Origin: Ostreococcus mediterraneus
Taxonomy: Eukaryota; Chlorophyta; Mamiellophyceae; Mamiellales; Bathycoccaceae
Direction of reading: 5' to 3'
NCBI GenBank assembly: GCA_012295225.1
Contig: WMKK01000009.1
Coordinates: forward strand, 517,909 to 581,908
Length of the DNA stretch: 64,000 nt
In this document: piece after piece, positions 20,201 to 29,389 of the stretch
Position numbering within the stretch: the first letter of the stretch is position 1
How the letters are laid out: each line of letters opens with the position of its first letter
Notes under the pieces: generated by a model
Told to the model about the DNA's origin: nothing
Databases searched by the model: none
Seen by the model: the letters and a program-made list of their open reading frames with translations, nothing else
Program-made: the position numbers and the translations under genes

Positions 20201-21400
20201 GACAGTGAGCGACGCGAACATGATCGGTGGTGGTGCTTTGGCCATAGCGGAAGCTATGATAGCGAAGATACCGGATAATATCGGAAGCCAGAAAAACTGC
20301 CCGATTGGCGCCGTTTTCGAGCCCTTGATCCGCGCAGTGTAGTCAGGATAGACGCTCGCAAGAGTTACCCAAACACCAACCATCAGCCAAGCGTGCTTCC
20401 AAAATTCAGCCGCCACATAGCTTGGCATTCCCGCAGCGAGCGTCGCACTCAACGTACTTTGAGGAATTCCTTGGCGCACGGCCCACGCCACAAAACCCGC
20501 AGCGATAGCCAGCACAGCTTGCCCAGAACCGATTAAGCGTGTCGCTGGAACCGTGCGAAGAGAAAGCGCGAGCTGGACGACCCAGAACATCGCGTACGCA
20601 GCTCCACGTACGATCACGTCGCTTTCAATACTCATTGCAATAGAAGTTGATTTGAATAAACCAAACACAGCCTCACCACCGACCAAAGTTTGAACGGCGT
20701 ACAACAAGAATCCGAGCACGGCGCGTCCGAAATCAGCAAACTCTGCCCCCCAAATCCCAAAGCTCGATCTGGCCAAAATGGGCATGTTCAATCCATACTT
20801 CGCCGCAGGGTAGCCAATCGCACTGACAAAAGGCATCGCCATCAGCGTCCCCAACAGCGTAGCCCCACCGAGCTCGTACCACAACAACGGCGCCAACGTG
20901 TGCAAGTTCCAACGCACAAAGCCATACGGCACGGAATACATCACCGCGCTCAACGCCAACGCCGCCCAAAGCGACAATTCGCGTCCATGCTTAATCGCAT
21001 TCTCATCCGTCGTGGGCGGAATAATCAAATCCTCATCCCCAGCCGCAACTTCAAACGCCTCATCATCCGCGTCTTCGTCCGCCGCAACCGATCGATCGTC
21101 CCGATATCCCAACTTAATCGCCCGCACCACCGTCGTCCCACGCACACACACCCCTCCACCGCGCGTAACGCACACTCCATCAACGCCAACACTCCTCTTC
21201 ATCGTCTGGCATCGAACAACCCTCACCGCGCGTCGCGATTCCCTCGATCGTCGCGACGCATTCGCTGCATTCACCACGCAATCCACGCGCGATGCTCGCG
21301 AATTCACCGACGAATTCACCGACGAATTCACCGATGACGCGCGCGTCACTGCGCCCGGCATCGCCGCAGGCGTCATCATCATCGATGCCGCGCTGCGCAT
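14259..21400 (-). CDS. NCS1-family permease fused to a giant coiled coil and a helical C-terminal domain
   Basis: One open frame runs from Met at 21400 without a stop to the N run, and the protein resumes in another frame after it, ending at 14259; about 2,380 residues in all. Residues 1-95 look like a plastid transit peptide, 96-140 are acidic. About 142-580 is a 12-segment permease of the nucleobase:cation symporter-1 family: NMPILARSSFG, NVVGPQEYL, LCDYWLMRGGKLS and GPYWFFNGVNPRA. It resembles plastidic PLUTO-type uracil/purine transporters; substrate unknown. After a short linker, a highly charged coiled coil starts near residue 638 (nucleotide 19490). It runs about 1,450 residues and is built on 25-residue units ending in acidic-acidic-x-Arg-Arg. 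It passes into a 10-residue Ala/Lys/Asp repeat (about 15020-15460), where the gap lies. The last 240 residues (14259-14990) are helical and unrecognised. I know of no such fusion. Splicing or a later start cannot be excluded. Confidence 0.85.
15001..15265. repeat. 30-bp minisatellite encoding a 10-residue Ala/Lys/Asp repeat
   Basis: Units of about 30 bases (containing GCCTTTGCCTTGGCTGCGGC) flank the N run on both sides. On the minus strand they encode AKADADAAAK-type decapeptides at the end of the giant coiled coil. The repeat probably caused the assembly gap. Copy number is unknown. Confidence 0.85.
15081..15185. other. Assembly gap, 105 N
   Basis: The frame to the right (codon first bases congruent to 1 modulo 3) and the frame to the left (congruent to 2) do not agree across 105 N. 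If the gene is intact, the true gap length must be congruent to 1 modulo 3. The N count is therefore an estimate, not a measured length. Confidence 0.95.
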
Positions 21401-21542
21401 CGCTCAACTCGATGCTCGCGTGCGCGCTTGTGGCGCATTCGCGTTCGCAATTCGCACGTTTGCAATTCAATTTCGCCTTCAGGGCTCTCAACCAGCGCCT
21501 AGGGCTCCACGCCGCACTGTTCGCCGCGAGCGCACGCGGACG
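21401..21542. promoter_or_regulatory. Short divergent promoter between the giant gene and the ABM-like gene
   Basis: These 142 bases separate the two opposing start codons. No TATA or CCAAT box is seen. The promoter role follows from orientation only. Confidence 0.35.
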
Positions 21543-21992
21543 ATGTTCGCGAAGACGACGATGACGACGACGATGATGACGACGACGACGCGAATGATGG
21601 ATTCGCCCCGCGTTGCGTCGCGCGCGACGTCGGGGCGACGCTCGGCGGTCGTCGTTCGCGCGGCTGCGGGCGCCAAGACTGGGCCGTACGAGGCGAGGAA
21701 TGAATTTGTGATCCGGGACACGGCGGATGCGGGCGTTCGAGCGCGATTCGAGGAAGAGATGGCGAAGCGTGAAGCTTTGGCGAAGACGCTTGGGTGTGAG
21801 TCGTGTGGGTTGAAGAAGATTTCGGCGAATGAGTATGCGTTTGAGCAGCGGTGGGGGAGCAAGGAGGCGTACGAGGCGTACATGAATCATCCAGAGCGCA
21901 GACGGAGTCATTTGACGGTTGGGGTGTGGCAACGATTGCCGAAGGATAAGTGGAGCGTGCCGGATAATTTTACGCCGGTGACGAATGCGTAG
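21543..21992 (+). CDS. Plastid-targeted dimeric alpha-beta barrel (antibiotic-biosynthesis-monooxygenase-like) protein
   Basis: A 149-residue protein. Residues 1-45 (Met/Thr-rich then Arg/Ala/Ser, ending near VVVRAAAG) look like a plastid transit peptide. The rest shows the ABM/ferredoxin-like pattern: a strand (NEFVIRDTAD), a helix (RARFEEEMAKREALAKTLGC), a strand with an aromatic (NEYAFEQRWGSKEAYEAYMNHPERR) and a final strand (SHLTVGVWQRL). E-x-W-x-S-x-E-A-x-x-x-Y is the common ABM motif. The reaction is not known; many such proteins are haem- or quinone-interacting or simply uncharacterised. Convergent with the gene ending at 22170. Confidence 0.7.
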   Translation: MFAKTTMTTTMMTTTTRMMDSPRVASRATSGRRSAVVVRAAAGAKTGPYEARNEFVIRDTADAGVRARFEEEMAKREALAKTLGCESCGLKKISANEYAFEQRWGSKEAYEAYMNHPERRRSHLTVGVWQRLPKDKWSVPDNFTPVTNA

Positions 21993-22169
21993 TTGGTGGT
22001 GGTGATGAATGATAGCGCGCTGATTTGTAAATTTGGATGTTCTTCGCGTGAAAACTTACCATGTCTTTGTATCGTGTGATGAACAATTTTGTTTCTTGTG
22101 CTAATCGACTAAGCGTGCGCGTGTGTTTCGAGTAAAATGTCGTCGTCGTCATCATGCGATCTACCGTGT

Positions 22170-23333
22170 TTACAGGGCACCAATTTTACCCTTGTAGAGA
22201 TTGATGAAGACCTCGGGGTCCCACATCGGCGAGCCATTCGCGCCCGTGGCGTGCGCGCCTAGCGAGGACATGGCGGCGTCGATGGAATCTGGATCGACAC
22301 TCGTCGCGGCATCTGGAGACAACAACAGTGCGGTTAAACCAGTGAGAATGAATATAGGCGCTGTCACAGCGCAGAACAGCACGACGTAGATGACGGATAC
22401 GTATTCTTGTCTCGAAAGCACCCCAGACGTGTCGCCCATTTGTCGAGAAAAGCTTTGCCACTCGAGCTCGATGAGAACATCCAAAAACCACTTGCCTTCG
22501 ATTTGTCCAGGCGGGCACAACGTGTTGTAAAACATGTTCGTTGCCGTCTCTTCCGCGACTTGCTCCCATTCACGCTCAATCTCTTCTGGAGATTCAAAGT
22601 ACGACTCGTCTTCGCTCTGGCTTCCCGGCGAGGGGTCGGTGCGGAAATCGACTCTGTCCTCTCGACTGACAATCATACCATCGCGATTGACTCTATACGT
22701 CGTGCGACCAAAAAGCTCAAAACCCACATCACTGTCATCGCTTTCTCCTCGCGCTTTCGTGGCGACGATATCGCCTACATCGACCGAGCCTTCGTCCAAC
22801 CGCCGAACCGCGCCCTCATGCATCGAGTCCAACAGCACGTTGCTAATCTTCTTCCCAAACTTCGCCCCATCCCACCGCGCGGTCCACTGAATCAACAACA
22901 CCCCAGGCTCAACACACGACGCCCGTCGCGTCTCAAACCTAAATCTCTTCAACGAATCCTTCGTCGTCGACGCAAAGTGCGACATCAACTCGCCGTACTC
23001 GCGCGCCCCGCGCACCGCCCACACGTCGTTGTCGTACTCAGCATTCGCCGACAACATCTCCGTCATCGCCGCGAACGGCTCAGCATCGAACCCAGCGCGA
23101 AGTGCATTCGTCGTCGCCGTCATGAGATCCAACGCCGACGGCATCGCCGCCGCCGACCCGCTCGATTCGGCCGATGCCGATGACTCGGTGCGCGCCCCAT
23201 CGTCGCTCGCGGCGCGCACGACGCGCCGCGTCCGCGCCGTCCGCGCCGTCGTCCGCATCACTCGCGGCGACGACCGCGCGGCGCGCGATGGTGCGCCCAT
23301 GGTCGCCGTCACCGCCTCCACCGTCGTCGCCAT
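22170..23333 (-). CDS. Plastid-targeted NTF2-like/SnoaL-like membrane protein of unknown function
   Basis: A 387-residue protein. Residues 1-60 are Arg/Thr/Ala-rich, as in a transit peptide. Residues about 65-250 have the feel of an NTF2-like fold: [39 protein letters not shown], and a run of strands ending in [20 protein letters not shown], as in DUF2358-type plastid proteins. A single hydrophobic segment ([20 protein letters not shown]) lies near residue 315, before a short C-terminal tail. Family assignment is tentative and no active-site residues can be named. Divergent from the uS2 gene. Confidence 0.7.
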   Translation of the reverse strand: MATTVEAVTATMGAPSRAARSSPRVMRTTARTARTRRVVRAASDDGARTESSASAESSGSAAAMPSALDLMTATTNALRAGFDAEPFAAMTEMLSANAEYDNDVWAVRGAREYGELMSHFASTTKDSLKRFRFETRRASCVEPGVLLIQWTARWDGAKFGKKISNVLLDSMHEGAVRRLDEGSVDVGDIVATKARGESDDSDVGFELFGRTTYRVNRDGMIVSREDRVDFRTDPSPGSQSEDESYFESPEEIEREWEQVAEETATNMFYNTLCPPGQIEGKWFLDVLIELEWQSFSRQMGDTSGVLSRQEYVSVIYVVLFCAVTAPIFILTGLTALLLSPDAATSVDPDSIDAAMSSLGAHATGANGSPMWDPEVFINLYKGKIGAL

Positions 23334-23473
23334 CGCGCGCGAGGCGATGCCGACCTCGGAACCGCGACATCACGACGCGAGCACACATACGAAAAAGCAA
23401 AATCCGTCACACTGTGTACTCAAACGCCCAAAAGCCCTAACGAGGGTACGGCCCTAGCCGATCGCGCGCGCGT

Positions 23474-23491
23474 TCCGTCTCTTTGCGACGC
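23474..23491 (+). promoter_or_regulatory. 18-base element shared with the eL39 gene
   Basis: TCCGTCTCTTTGCGACGC lies 47-64 bases before the uS2 ATG. The identical 18 bases occur at 30407-30424 before the eL39 ATG. The pyrimidine-rich left half resembles a TCT/TOP-type initiator of ribosomal-protein genes. The role is inferred from identity and position. Confidence 0.55.
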
Positions 23492-23537
23492 GCGACGTTC
23501 GCGCCGGCCCCGCCCGTACGCGACAGAACGACGAAAC

Positions 23538-24398
23538 ATGTCCCCTATGTTATCTCAAAAGGAGGCTGACATCCAAATGATGCTCGCCGCCGGGTGCCAC
23601 CTCGGTACGAAGAATGTGGATTTCCAAATGGAGCGCTACGTGTGGAAGCGCCGGGCGGATGGGATCCATATCATTAACCTCGGACGCACGTGGGATAAGC
23701 TCATGCTCGCGGCGCGGATTATTGTTGCGACGGAAAATCCGCAGGATGTGGTGTGCCAAAGCGCTCGGCCGTACGGTCAACGCGCGGTGTTGAAGTTTGC
23801 GCAGTACACTGGTGCGAAAGCCATCGCGGGCCGCCACACGCCGGGGACGTTTACGAACCAAAAGGATGCGTTGTTTGCGGAACCGCGCGTGTTGATCTTG
23901 ACTGATCCGCGCACGGATGCGCAGCCGATTTCTGAAACTGCGTACGTGAACTTGCCGACGATTGCGTTCTGCGACACGGACTCTCCGTTGAAGCACGTCG
24001 ACATCGCGATCCCGGCGAACAACAAGGCGAAGCACTCCATCGGTTGCTTGTACTATTTGCTCGCCCGTATGGTGTTGCAAATGCGCGGCACGATCTCCCC
24101 GGCGAACCCGTGGGATGTTATGGTCGATTTGTTCTTCTACCGCGATCCGGAAGAGTTGGAGCAAAAGGAAGAGGAAGCCGCGGCTGCCGCCGCCGCGCCC
24201 GTGGAATCCGCCGGGTACAACGCCGTCGCGGATGCCGCGTACGGTGCGGAGTCTTGGGATGAACAAGTGCCGGCTGGCGCTGGTGGTTTCCCGGCTGCTG
24301 CTGGTAACTGGTCTGAGGCCCCGGCGCCGACGGGCTGGGATGCCCAGCAAGGCGGTGACTTTGGCTCTGGTTTCGGCGCCATGCCGCAAGGGTATTAA
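23538..24398 (+). CDS. RPSA: 40S ribosomal protein SA (uS2)
   Basis: Small-subunit ribosomal protein needed for 18S rRNA maturation and 40S assembly in the cytosol. The protein has 286 residues. The uS2 core is complete from [16 protein letters not shown] through [65 protein letters not shown] and [19 protein letters not shown]. This is followed by the eukaryotic C-terminal extension rich in Ala, Gly, Trp and acidic residues. No intron is needed. Codon bias is very strong, producing a long antisense open frame (23550-24410) that is a shadow. Confidence 0.97.
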   Translation: MSPMLSQKEADIQMMLAAGCHLGTKNVDFQMERYVWKRRADGIHIINLGRTWDKLMLAARIIVATENPQDVVCQSARPYGQRAVLKFAQYTGAKAIAGRHTPGTFTNQKDALFAEPRVLILTDPRTDAQPISETAYVNLPTIAFCDTDSPLKHVDIAIPANNKAKHSIGCLYYLLARMVLQMRGTISPANPWDVMVDLFFYRDPEELEQKEEEAAAAAAAPVESAGYNAVADAAYGAESWDEQVPAGAGGFPAAAGNWSEAPAPTGWDAQQGGDFGSGFGAMPQGY

Positions 24399-24644
24399 AC
24401 CCATCGCCAAGAGGAGTTTTCATTGAAACTCTTTTTGTCTCGGTGATTTTGTTGCTGTGACGCCCGTCGTCGCACGCACGTACACGCTCGTTTGTTCTAG
24501 TGATACATCCGCCATTTCGTTAGGGGGGAGAATAGCTAGCACGGGCACAGATACTACTTTAGGTGAAAGTTGTAGTGAGCGAGAAAAATTTGACGTAAAC
24601 ACGACGCGCGTCGTCGCTACAAAAACTAAACACTACAACTACTC

Positions 24645-25100
24645 CTACGACCGCTCATTAAACGCACGAACGATATTTCCTAAATTACTCTCAAACAACT
24701 CACACCGCACCGGCATCTCCACCTCATAGAATGGATTCTTCAGCGCGTAGTCGCAAAACGCCTGGTACGCCCGACGCAGCGCCGCGTGCGTCGTCGGCGA
24801 TCCCGCGCTCCCTTTCACCGTCGTCACAAAAAACTTCGTCCCCGTCGAGCTCTGAAAACAAAACAAATCAAACGTATCGCACTCCAAGCACTCAATCCCC
24901 GTGCATCCACTCACGGGCGCCACCTTGCGCGAGATCGCGTGCAACGAATGCCACACCGACGCCAACCGCAACTGCGCATTGGTGTCCAACCCCGCCCCGC
25001 CGCTCTCGCCGCCGACGTCGTAGGTTTTCTGAAAAATCAACCCCCCAGACTTATTCACGATCCATATCGACGACACCTTCGCCACCGACGTCGCGCGCAT
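24645..25100 (-). CDS. TRS23: TRAPP complex subunit TRAPPC4/Trs23 (sybindin family)
   Basis: Core subunit of the TRAPP Rab1/Ypt1 exchange factor, acting at ER-to-Golgi traffic. The protein has 151 residues. It starts as a longin-like fold (IWIVNKSGGLIFQKTYD) and then goes directly to LRLASVWHSLHAISR. The family signature GIECLECDTFDLFCFQSSTG, the K-FFV strand and ALKNPFYEVEMPVRCELF are all present. The PDZ-like insertion found in the metazoan protein is missing, as in plants, which accounts for the short length. The start is the only Met before the first strand. Convergent with RPSA. Confidence 0.95.
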   Translation of the reverse strand: MRATSVAKVSSIWIVNKSGGLIFQKTYDVGGESGGAGLDTNAQLRLASVWHSLHAISRKVAPVSGCTGIECLECDTFDLFCFQSSTGTKFFVTTVKGSAGSPTTHAALRRAYQAFCDYALKNPFYEVEMPVRCELFESNLGNIVRAFNERS

Positions 25101-25775
25101 CCCACGACGACGACCCCACGACCCTCGACGACCGAAATCAAATCAATCAAATCCGCGTCGTCGTCTGCCGCGATCGCGATCGCGCCCGCGCGCGCCATCC
25201 ATCGACACCACGCCTCGATCGAATTCAAAATCCATCGACGTCGCGCATCGATCGACGCCCCGCGCCCGCGATCGCGCGATCGCGAGCGCCCGCGCGCGCG
25301 AATCAGGAATCTCGTCGTCCCGCGGCGCGGCCGCACCGCCCATACACGACCGACGCGTGTGCCCATGAAGGATGCACATCGCACGCGGACCACTGACGCA
25401 TCGCCGTGGTCCATACACGACCGACGCGTATGCCCATGAAGGATGCACATCGCACGCGGACCACGGACGCATCGCGCCCGCGCGCGCGTCCGGTACACTA
25501 AAAATCGGGTGTTTTGAGGTTGTTATACGGCGCCGCGATTTTTGTCGCGCGACGATCGGCGTGTCGGCGCTGGCGCCCGGTGCGCGCGCGCGCGGACGAC
25601 GCCGCCGCGCGCGACGTCACTGTTCGCGGGTTCACCGTCGCATCGCACGCGTGACGATCTCGCGCACGTACGTTCACATCCACGCGCATCGCGCACGCAC
25701 GTCCAGCGCGCGCATTCACGCACCGATCGCCACACGCGCGCCACGCCCGCGCCTGGGTTTTGAAAAAGCGACAGG
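25101..25775. promoter_or_regulatory. Divergent promoter region, TRS23 and PSAT
   Basis: 675 bases with no accepted gene. It contains a 65-base near-identical tandem duplication (25340-25475), then a short AT-richer patch with AAAATCGGGTGTTTT (25501-25515) and ATACGGCGCC (about 25525), both of which recur near 42005-42068. The remainder is CGCG-rich. Arginine-rich open frames here are not protein-like. Confidence 0.5.
25340..25475. repeat. Tandem duplication, 71-base period
   Basis: Copy 1 is 25340-25404 and copy 2 is 25411-25475. They differ at two of 65 positions by eye. Each copy contains CCCATGAAGGATGCACATCG. The copies are separated by 6 unrelated bases. Near-identity suggests a recent duplication. 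Confidence 0.9.
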
Positions 25776-26993
25776 ATGATGATGATGCCGACGACGACGG
25801 CGGCGGCGGCGGCGGCGCCGACGCGACGATCGCCGACGAGCGCACCGCGCATGCGCGCATCGCGCGTCGTCGTCGCGCGCGCGGGTAAGTTTCCAGCCCC
25901 GGGCGATCGCTTGTATAACTTTTCCGCTGGGCCGGCGACGCTGCCGATGGATGTGCTGGAAGATATTCAGCGCGATCTGGTGAATTACAAGGGCACGGGG
26001 ATGTCGGTGCTTGAGATGTCTCATCGCGGGAAGGATTTTATGGAGATTGCGGCGAAGGCTGAGAGTGATTTGCGAGCGCTGGTTGGGATTCCGGAGAATT
26101 ATAAGGTGCTTTTTTTGCAAGGCGGCGCGTCGACGATGTTCGCGTCCAACGTGCACAACTTGGCGGGGGCGGATGACTGCGCGGATTACGTCGTGACTGG
26201 GGCGTGGAGTTCTAAGGCGCAAAAGGAAGGTGCGAAGATGTTGGCCAAGGCGAACGTTGCGGCGTCTTCTAAGGAGAGCAATTTTACGACGATTCCGGAC
26301 GTGAAGGATTGGAAGTTGACTCCGGGGGCAAAGTTTGTGCACATTTGCTCAAACGAAACCATCGGCGGGGTGGAGTTCAAGGACGTGCCGGACGTTGGAT
26401 CGTCCACGCTCGTTGCGGATATGTCTTCCAACTACTTATCTAAGCCGATCGATGTTGAAAAGTACGGCATTGTGTACGGTGGTGTGCAAAAGAACATTGG
26501 CCCGGCGGGTATGGGTATCGCCATCGTGCGCGAAGACTTGATGGGGAACGTTCGCCCGGACACGCCCTCCATGTTTGACTACAAGCTCATGGCTGAGAAC
26601 GACTCGATGTACAACACGCCGCCGTGCTTCACGTTGTACGTCTCTGGTCTCGTGTTCGCCAAGCTCCTCAAGGATGGTGGTTTGGCTGCTATGGAAAAGC
26701 GCAACATCGAAAAGGCAAACGTCTTGTACGGCGCCATCGACGGTAGCGGCGGCTACTACGTCTCTCCAGTTGACCCGAGATACCGTTCTTTGATGAACGT
26801 GCCTTTCACTTTGGCCGGTGGTGCTGATTTGGAGAAGAAGTTCCTTTCCGAAGCCAAGGCTGAGGGCTTTGAAGCGCTCAAGGGTCACCGTTCCGTCGGC
26901 GGCGCTCGCGCATCCATTTACAACGCCATGCCCAAGGAAGGCGTTGATGCTCTCGCCGCGTTCATGAAGGATTTCCAAGCGCGTAACGCGTAA
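25776..26993 (+). CDS. PSAT1: Phosphoserine aminotransferase, plastid precursor
   Basis: PLP enzyme that transaminates 3-phosphohydroxypyruvate with glutamate to give 3-phosphoserine in the phosphorylated serine pathway. The protein has 405 residues. Residues 1-43 are a Met/Thr/Ala/Arg-rich transit peptide. The mature enzyme begins YNFSAGPATLP. Class-V aminotransferase features: LFLQGGASTMFASN (cofactor phosphate contacts), YVVTGAWSSKA, CSNETIGGVEF, and the Schiff-base lysine K239 in GGVQKNIGPAGMG. The C-terminal GHRSVGGARASIYNAMP is the family's closing motif. The length is as expected. Convergent with the pseudouridine synthase, 44 bases away. Confidence 0.97.
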   Translation: MMMMPTTTAAAAAAPTRRSPTSAPRMRASRVVVARAGKFPAPGDRLYNFSAGPATLPMDVLEDIQRDLVNYKGTGMSVLEMSHRGKDFMEIAAKAESDLRALVGIPENYKVLFLQGGASTMFASNVHNLAGADDCADYVVTGAWSSKAQKEGAKMLAKANVAASSKESNFTTIPDVKDWKLTPGAKFVHICSNETIGGVEFKDVPDVGSSTLVADMSSNYLSKPIDVEKYGIVYGGVQKNIGPAGMGIAIVREDLMGNVRPDTPSMFDYKLMAENDSMYNTPPCFTLYVSGLVFAKLLKDGGLAAMEKRNIEKANVLYGAIDGSGGYYVSPVDPRYRSLMNVPFTLAGGADLEKKFLSEAKAEGFEALKGHRSVGGARASIYNAMPKEGVDALAAFMKDFQARNA

Positions 26994-27037
26994 AATAAAT
27001 AGAATCTACTACTACTAACTACTACTAACTACTACTA

Positions 27038-28231
27038 CTACTCATGCCGCTCGCGCACCCACCACGGCTCGTGTGCTTTGAATACCGTCCCGGCGGCGCC
27101 GAGAGACGAGTCTACGTGTACGTGGAGCTCCGACGCTTGCAAGCCGAGACGCTCGTCTGGATTCTGCATGCGCACGTCATCGTCGCCGTTACTTTCACCT
27201 GGAGCTCGGTACAACGTTTCGCCCACGAGAGGCGCTCCGAGGGCGGCAAACTGTCCGCGAATCTGATGCGTCCGACCAGTCAAGAGCTCGACTCTCGTCT
27301 CGTATTGACATTCGTCGTTCGCCGCATCCGTCATCCGTGCGCATTCTAACACGCGCAACACGCAACGCTGCGGCCCACTTTCGCCGCCCCGTTCACCCGC
27401 ATCGCGAATTCTAAGCTTGGCAATCTCTTCAGCCTCATTATAGTTCTCAACTAATTCGAAAAGCATCCGCCGCGGACCGCTCGGCGCGGGCACGCAGTCG
27501 TGCACGTGAATGCCGAGCGGGACTTCGCGCGTCGTCAGCACTCGATACACTTTCGTACATTCGCGCTTGGCAAGCATGTCACCAAACTCCTTCGCAAACG
27601 CCGATGTCTTCCCGAGCACCAACACGCCCTCTGTACCCACATCAAGGCGATGAATCGGCTTGAGCGTATCGCGTTCGATGCCCAATTCTCGCTCGAGCAT
27701 CGCCAAACACGACTCCCGCACATTGTCCACCGTCGGCACCACGGACACGCGCGCCGGTTTATGCGCCACGATAAACTCCGTTCCATTCACAAGCACACAT
27801 CCGCGCCAATCCACGTCATATGCCGCGGGAAATCGCTTCGGACTCACGTGCACGCGCAAGTAATTCCCAACCTCCAACGCCAGCGCCGCATCCTTCACCG
27901 TCAATCGCCGCGCGCGTTCACCGCGCGGCACGCCCCGCGTCGACCGCGGCGGCGCCGCCGGCGCCATCCACACCGCACCAATATCCAACAACTCTTTACC
28001 GCTCACGTCATCGACGCCATCGATGCGCGACGCGAGGAAGTCGAGCAGTCGAGCGCTCGCGTGCACCACGTGGTGCTCCACGCGCGGTGGTTGGGGCTCG
28101 CGCGGGACCGGGAACAGGCGCACGACGCCGGACGCCATCGCCACCGCGCCTCGACGCGTGCGCGCGGCGGCGGCGGCGGCGGCGATGACGGTCGTTCGCG
28201 CCGTCGCCGTCGCCGTCGTCGTGGCGACCAT
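27038..28231 (-). CDS. RluA-family pseudouridine synthase
   Basis: Isomerises uridine to pseudouridine in rRNA or tRNA. From Met at 28231 the protein has 397 residues. The catalytic motif HRLDVGTEGVLVL carries D197. Upstream is EFIVAHKPARVSVVPT (family: VVNKPAGLxxHP), downstream TRVELLTGRTHQIRGQFAALGAPLVGETLY, typical of RluA. An S4-like segment (residues about 70-130, LLDFLASRIDG onward) precedes the catalytic domain. The N-terminal Ala/Thr/Arg stretch suggests an organelle target. An alternative start is Met at 28138 (MASGVVRLF), which would leave a normal promoter gap; with 28231 the start overlaps the divergent RsmE region. Target site unknown. Confidence 0.85.
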   Translation of the reverse strand: MVATTTATATARTTVIAAAAAAARTRRGAVAMASGVVRLFPVPREPQPPRVEHHVVHASARLLDFLASRIDGVDDVSGKELLDIGAVWMAPAAPPRSTRGVPRGERARRLTVKDAALALEVGNYLRVHVSPKRFPAAYDVDWRGCVLVNGTEFIVAHKPARVSVVPTVDNVRESCLAMLERELGIERDTLKPIHRLDVGTEGVLVLGKTSAFAKEFGDMLAKRECTKVYRVLTTREVPLGIHVHDCVPAPSGPRRMLFELVENYNEAEEIAKLRIRDAGERGGESGPQRCVLRVLECARMTDAANDECQYETRVELLTGRTHQIRGQFAALGAPLVGETLYRAPGESNGDDDVRMQNPDERLGLQASELHVHVDSSLGAAGTVFKAHEPWWVRERHE

Positions 28232-28268
28232 GTCTGAGGATGAAAAAGTAAAAGTGCGCCGACAGACC

Positions 28269-29192
28269 ATGTCGCGCGCGCTGTCGTCGCGCGCGCTCGG
28301 TGGCGCGCCCGCCGTCGGCGCCGAGCGGTTCCGTGCTCGTGGTCGTCGTCGTCGTCGCGCGCGCGTGGAGGCTCGGAATAGAATCTTGTTCGAGCCGCAC
28401 GAGTGCGACGCGGAGGCGTGTGCGCTGCGTCGCGAAGATGCGCGCGCGGGACACATTCGCGACGTGTTGCGCGCCGGTTCGGGCGCACGCGTGCGCGTGG
28501 GCGTGGTGAATGGTGGCAAATACGATGGTGTTGTCGAGCACGCGGAAGATGGGGGGATGACGGTGCGATTGGGGGCGGAGGAGACGAGCGCGGAGGCGAG
28601 CGCGTACGACGTGGATGTGTTGCTCGCGATGCCTCGGCCAAAGGTGCTTAAGAGATTATGGGCGCCGCTCGCGTCGCTAGGCATCGCGCGAATCGTGCTC
28701 GTGAATGCGAATAAAGTGGAGAGATATTATTTTGACTCTTCGGCGTTGGATGTTGGGACGATTCGGGGGGAAATGTTGCGAGGATTGGAGCAGGCGGGGG
28801 ACACGCGGGTGCCGCAAGTCGGCGTCGGGTTGCGCTTACCGCCCGTCGTCGATCGAATTTCGGGCGTATTGTCGAGTGAAGAGCCGAAAACGAATGGATT
28901 TAAATGGCTTCTTGAAGGTCAGCGTGGGTGGACGATGGATGCCGACGTTTTATTGCTCGCACATCCGGGGCAAGGGCGGACGAGCGTGGCGGATGCGTTG
29001 GCTGATGCGCGAGGCAAGCGCGTGCTGCTCGCCATCGGTCCGGAAGGAGGATGGACGGATTACGAGCTTGATTTGTTCGAAAACGCTGGATTTAAGCGTG
29101 TTGGTTTGGGTTCACGAACATTCACGACGGATGTCGCGTGTATTAGTCTCGTGAGCGCCGTGCGCGAGCGTCAACAGTCGTGGTTGACGTAG
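28269..29192 (+). CDS. rsmE: RsmE-type 16S rRNA (uracil-N3)-methyltransferase, organellar
   Basis: SPOUT-fold methyltransferase that makes m3U near position 1498 of bacterial-type 16S rRNA, so the likely target is plastid or mitochondrial rRNA. From Met at 28269 the protein has 307 residues. A PUA-like N-terminal domain (HIRDVLRAGSGARVRVGVVNGG) follows a basic leader. The SPOUT knot is clear: LLLAHPGQG, then LLAIGPEGGWTDYELDLFENAGFKRVGLGSRTF and a short closing helix. ATG at 28230 (MSEDEK) is an alternative start. Head-to-head with an RNA pseudouridine synthase, so two RNA-modifying enzymes share this promoter. Confidence 0.92.
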   Translation: MSRALSSRALGGAPAVGAERFRARGRRRRRARVEARNRILFEPHECDAEACALRREDARAGHIRDVLRAGSGARVRVGVVNGGKYDGVVEHAEDGGMTVRLGAEETSAEASAYDVDVLLAMPRPKVLKRLWAPLASLGIARIVLVNANKVERYYFDSSALDVGTIRGEMLRGLEQAGDTRVPQVGVGLRLPPVVDRISGVLSSEEPKTNGFKWLLEGQRGWTMDADVLLLAHPGQGRTSVADALADARGKRVLLAIGPEGGWTDYELDLFENAGFKRVGLGSRTFTTDVACISLVSAVRERQQSWLT

Positions 29193-29263
29193 AGGCACAG
29201 CGACATCTTTGTTTGTATTATATAGCTTTCTAGTGGTCGACGACTACGGTAGTACACACAGGT

Positions 29264-29302
29264 TTTGTTTAGGACGATTTCCATTTGTTTAGGACGATTT
29301 CC
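29264..29302. repeat. 20-base tandem repeat
   Basis: TTTGTTTAGGACGATTTCC occurs at 29264-29282 and 29284-29302, identical over 19 bases. It lies between the RsmE and YIP1 3' ends. No function is evident. Confidence 0.9.
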
Positions 29303-29389
29303 GCGCGTCGGCGCGTCGCGACGAGCATCGCGCGACGACGCGTCGGCGTCTTACCATATAGTATTGTTGTAATGATGAGGCTATTCAAA

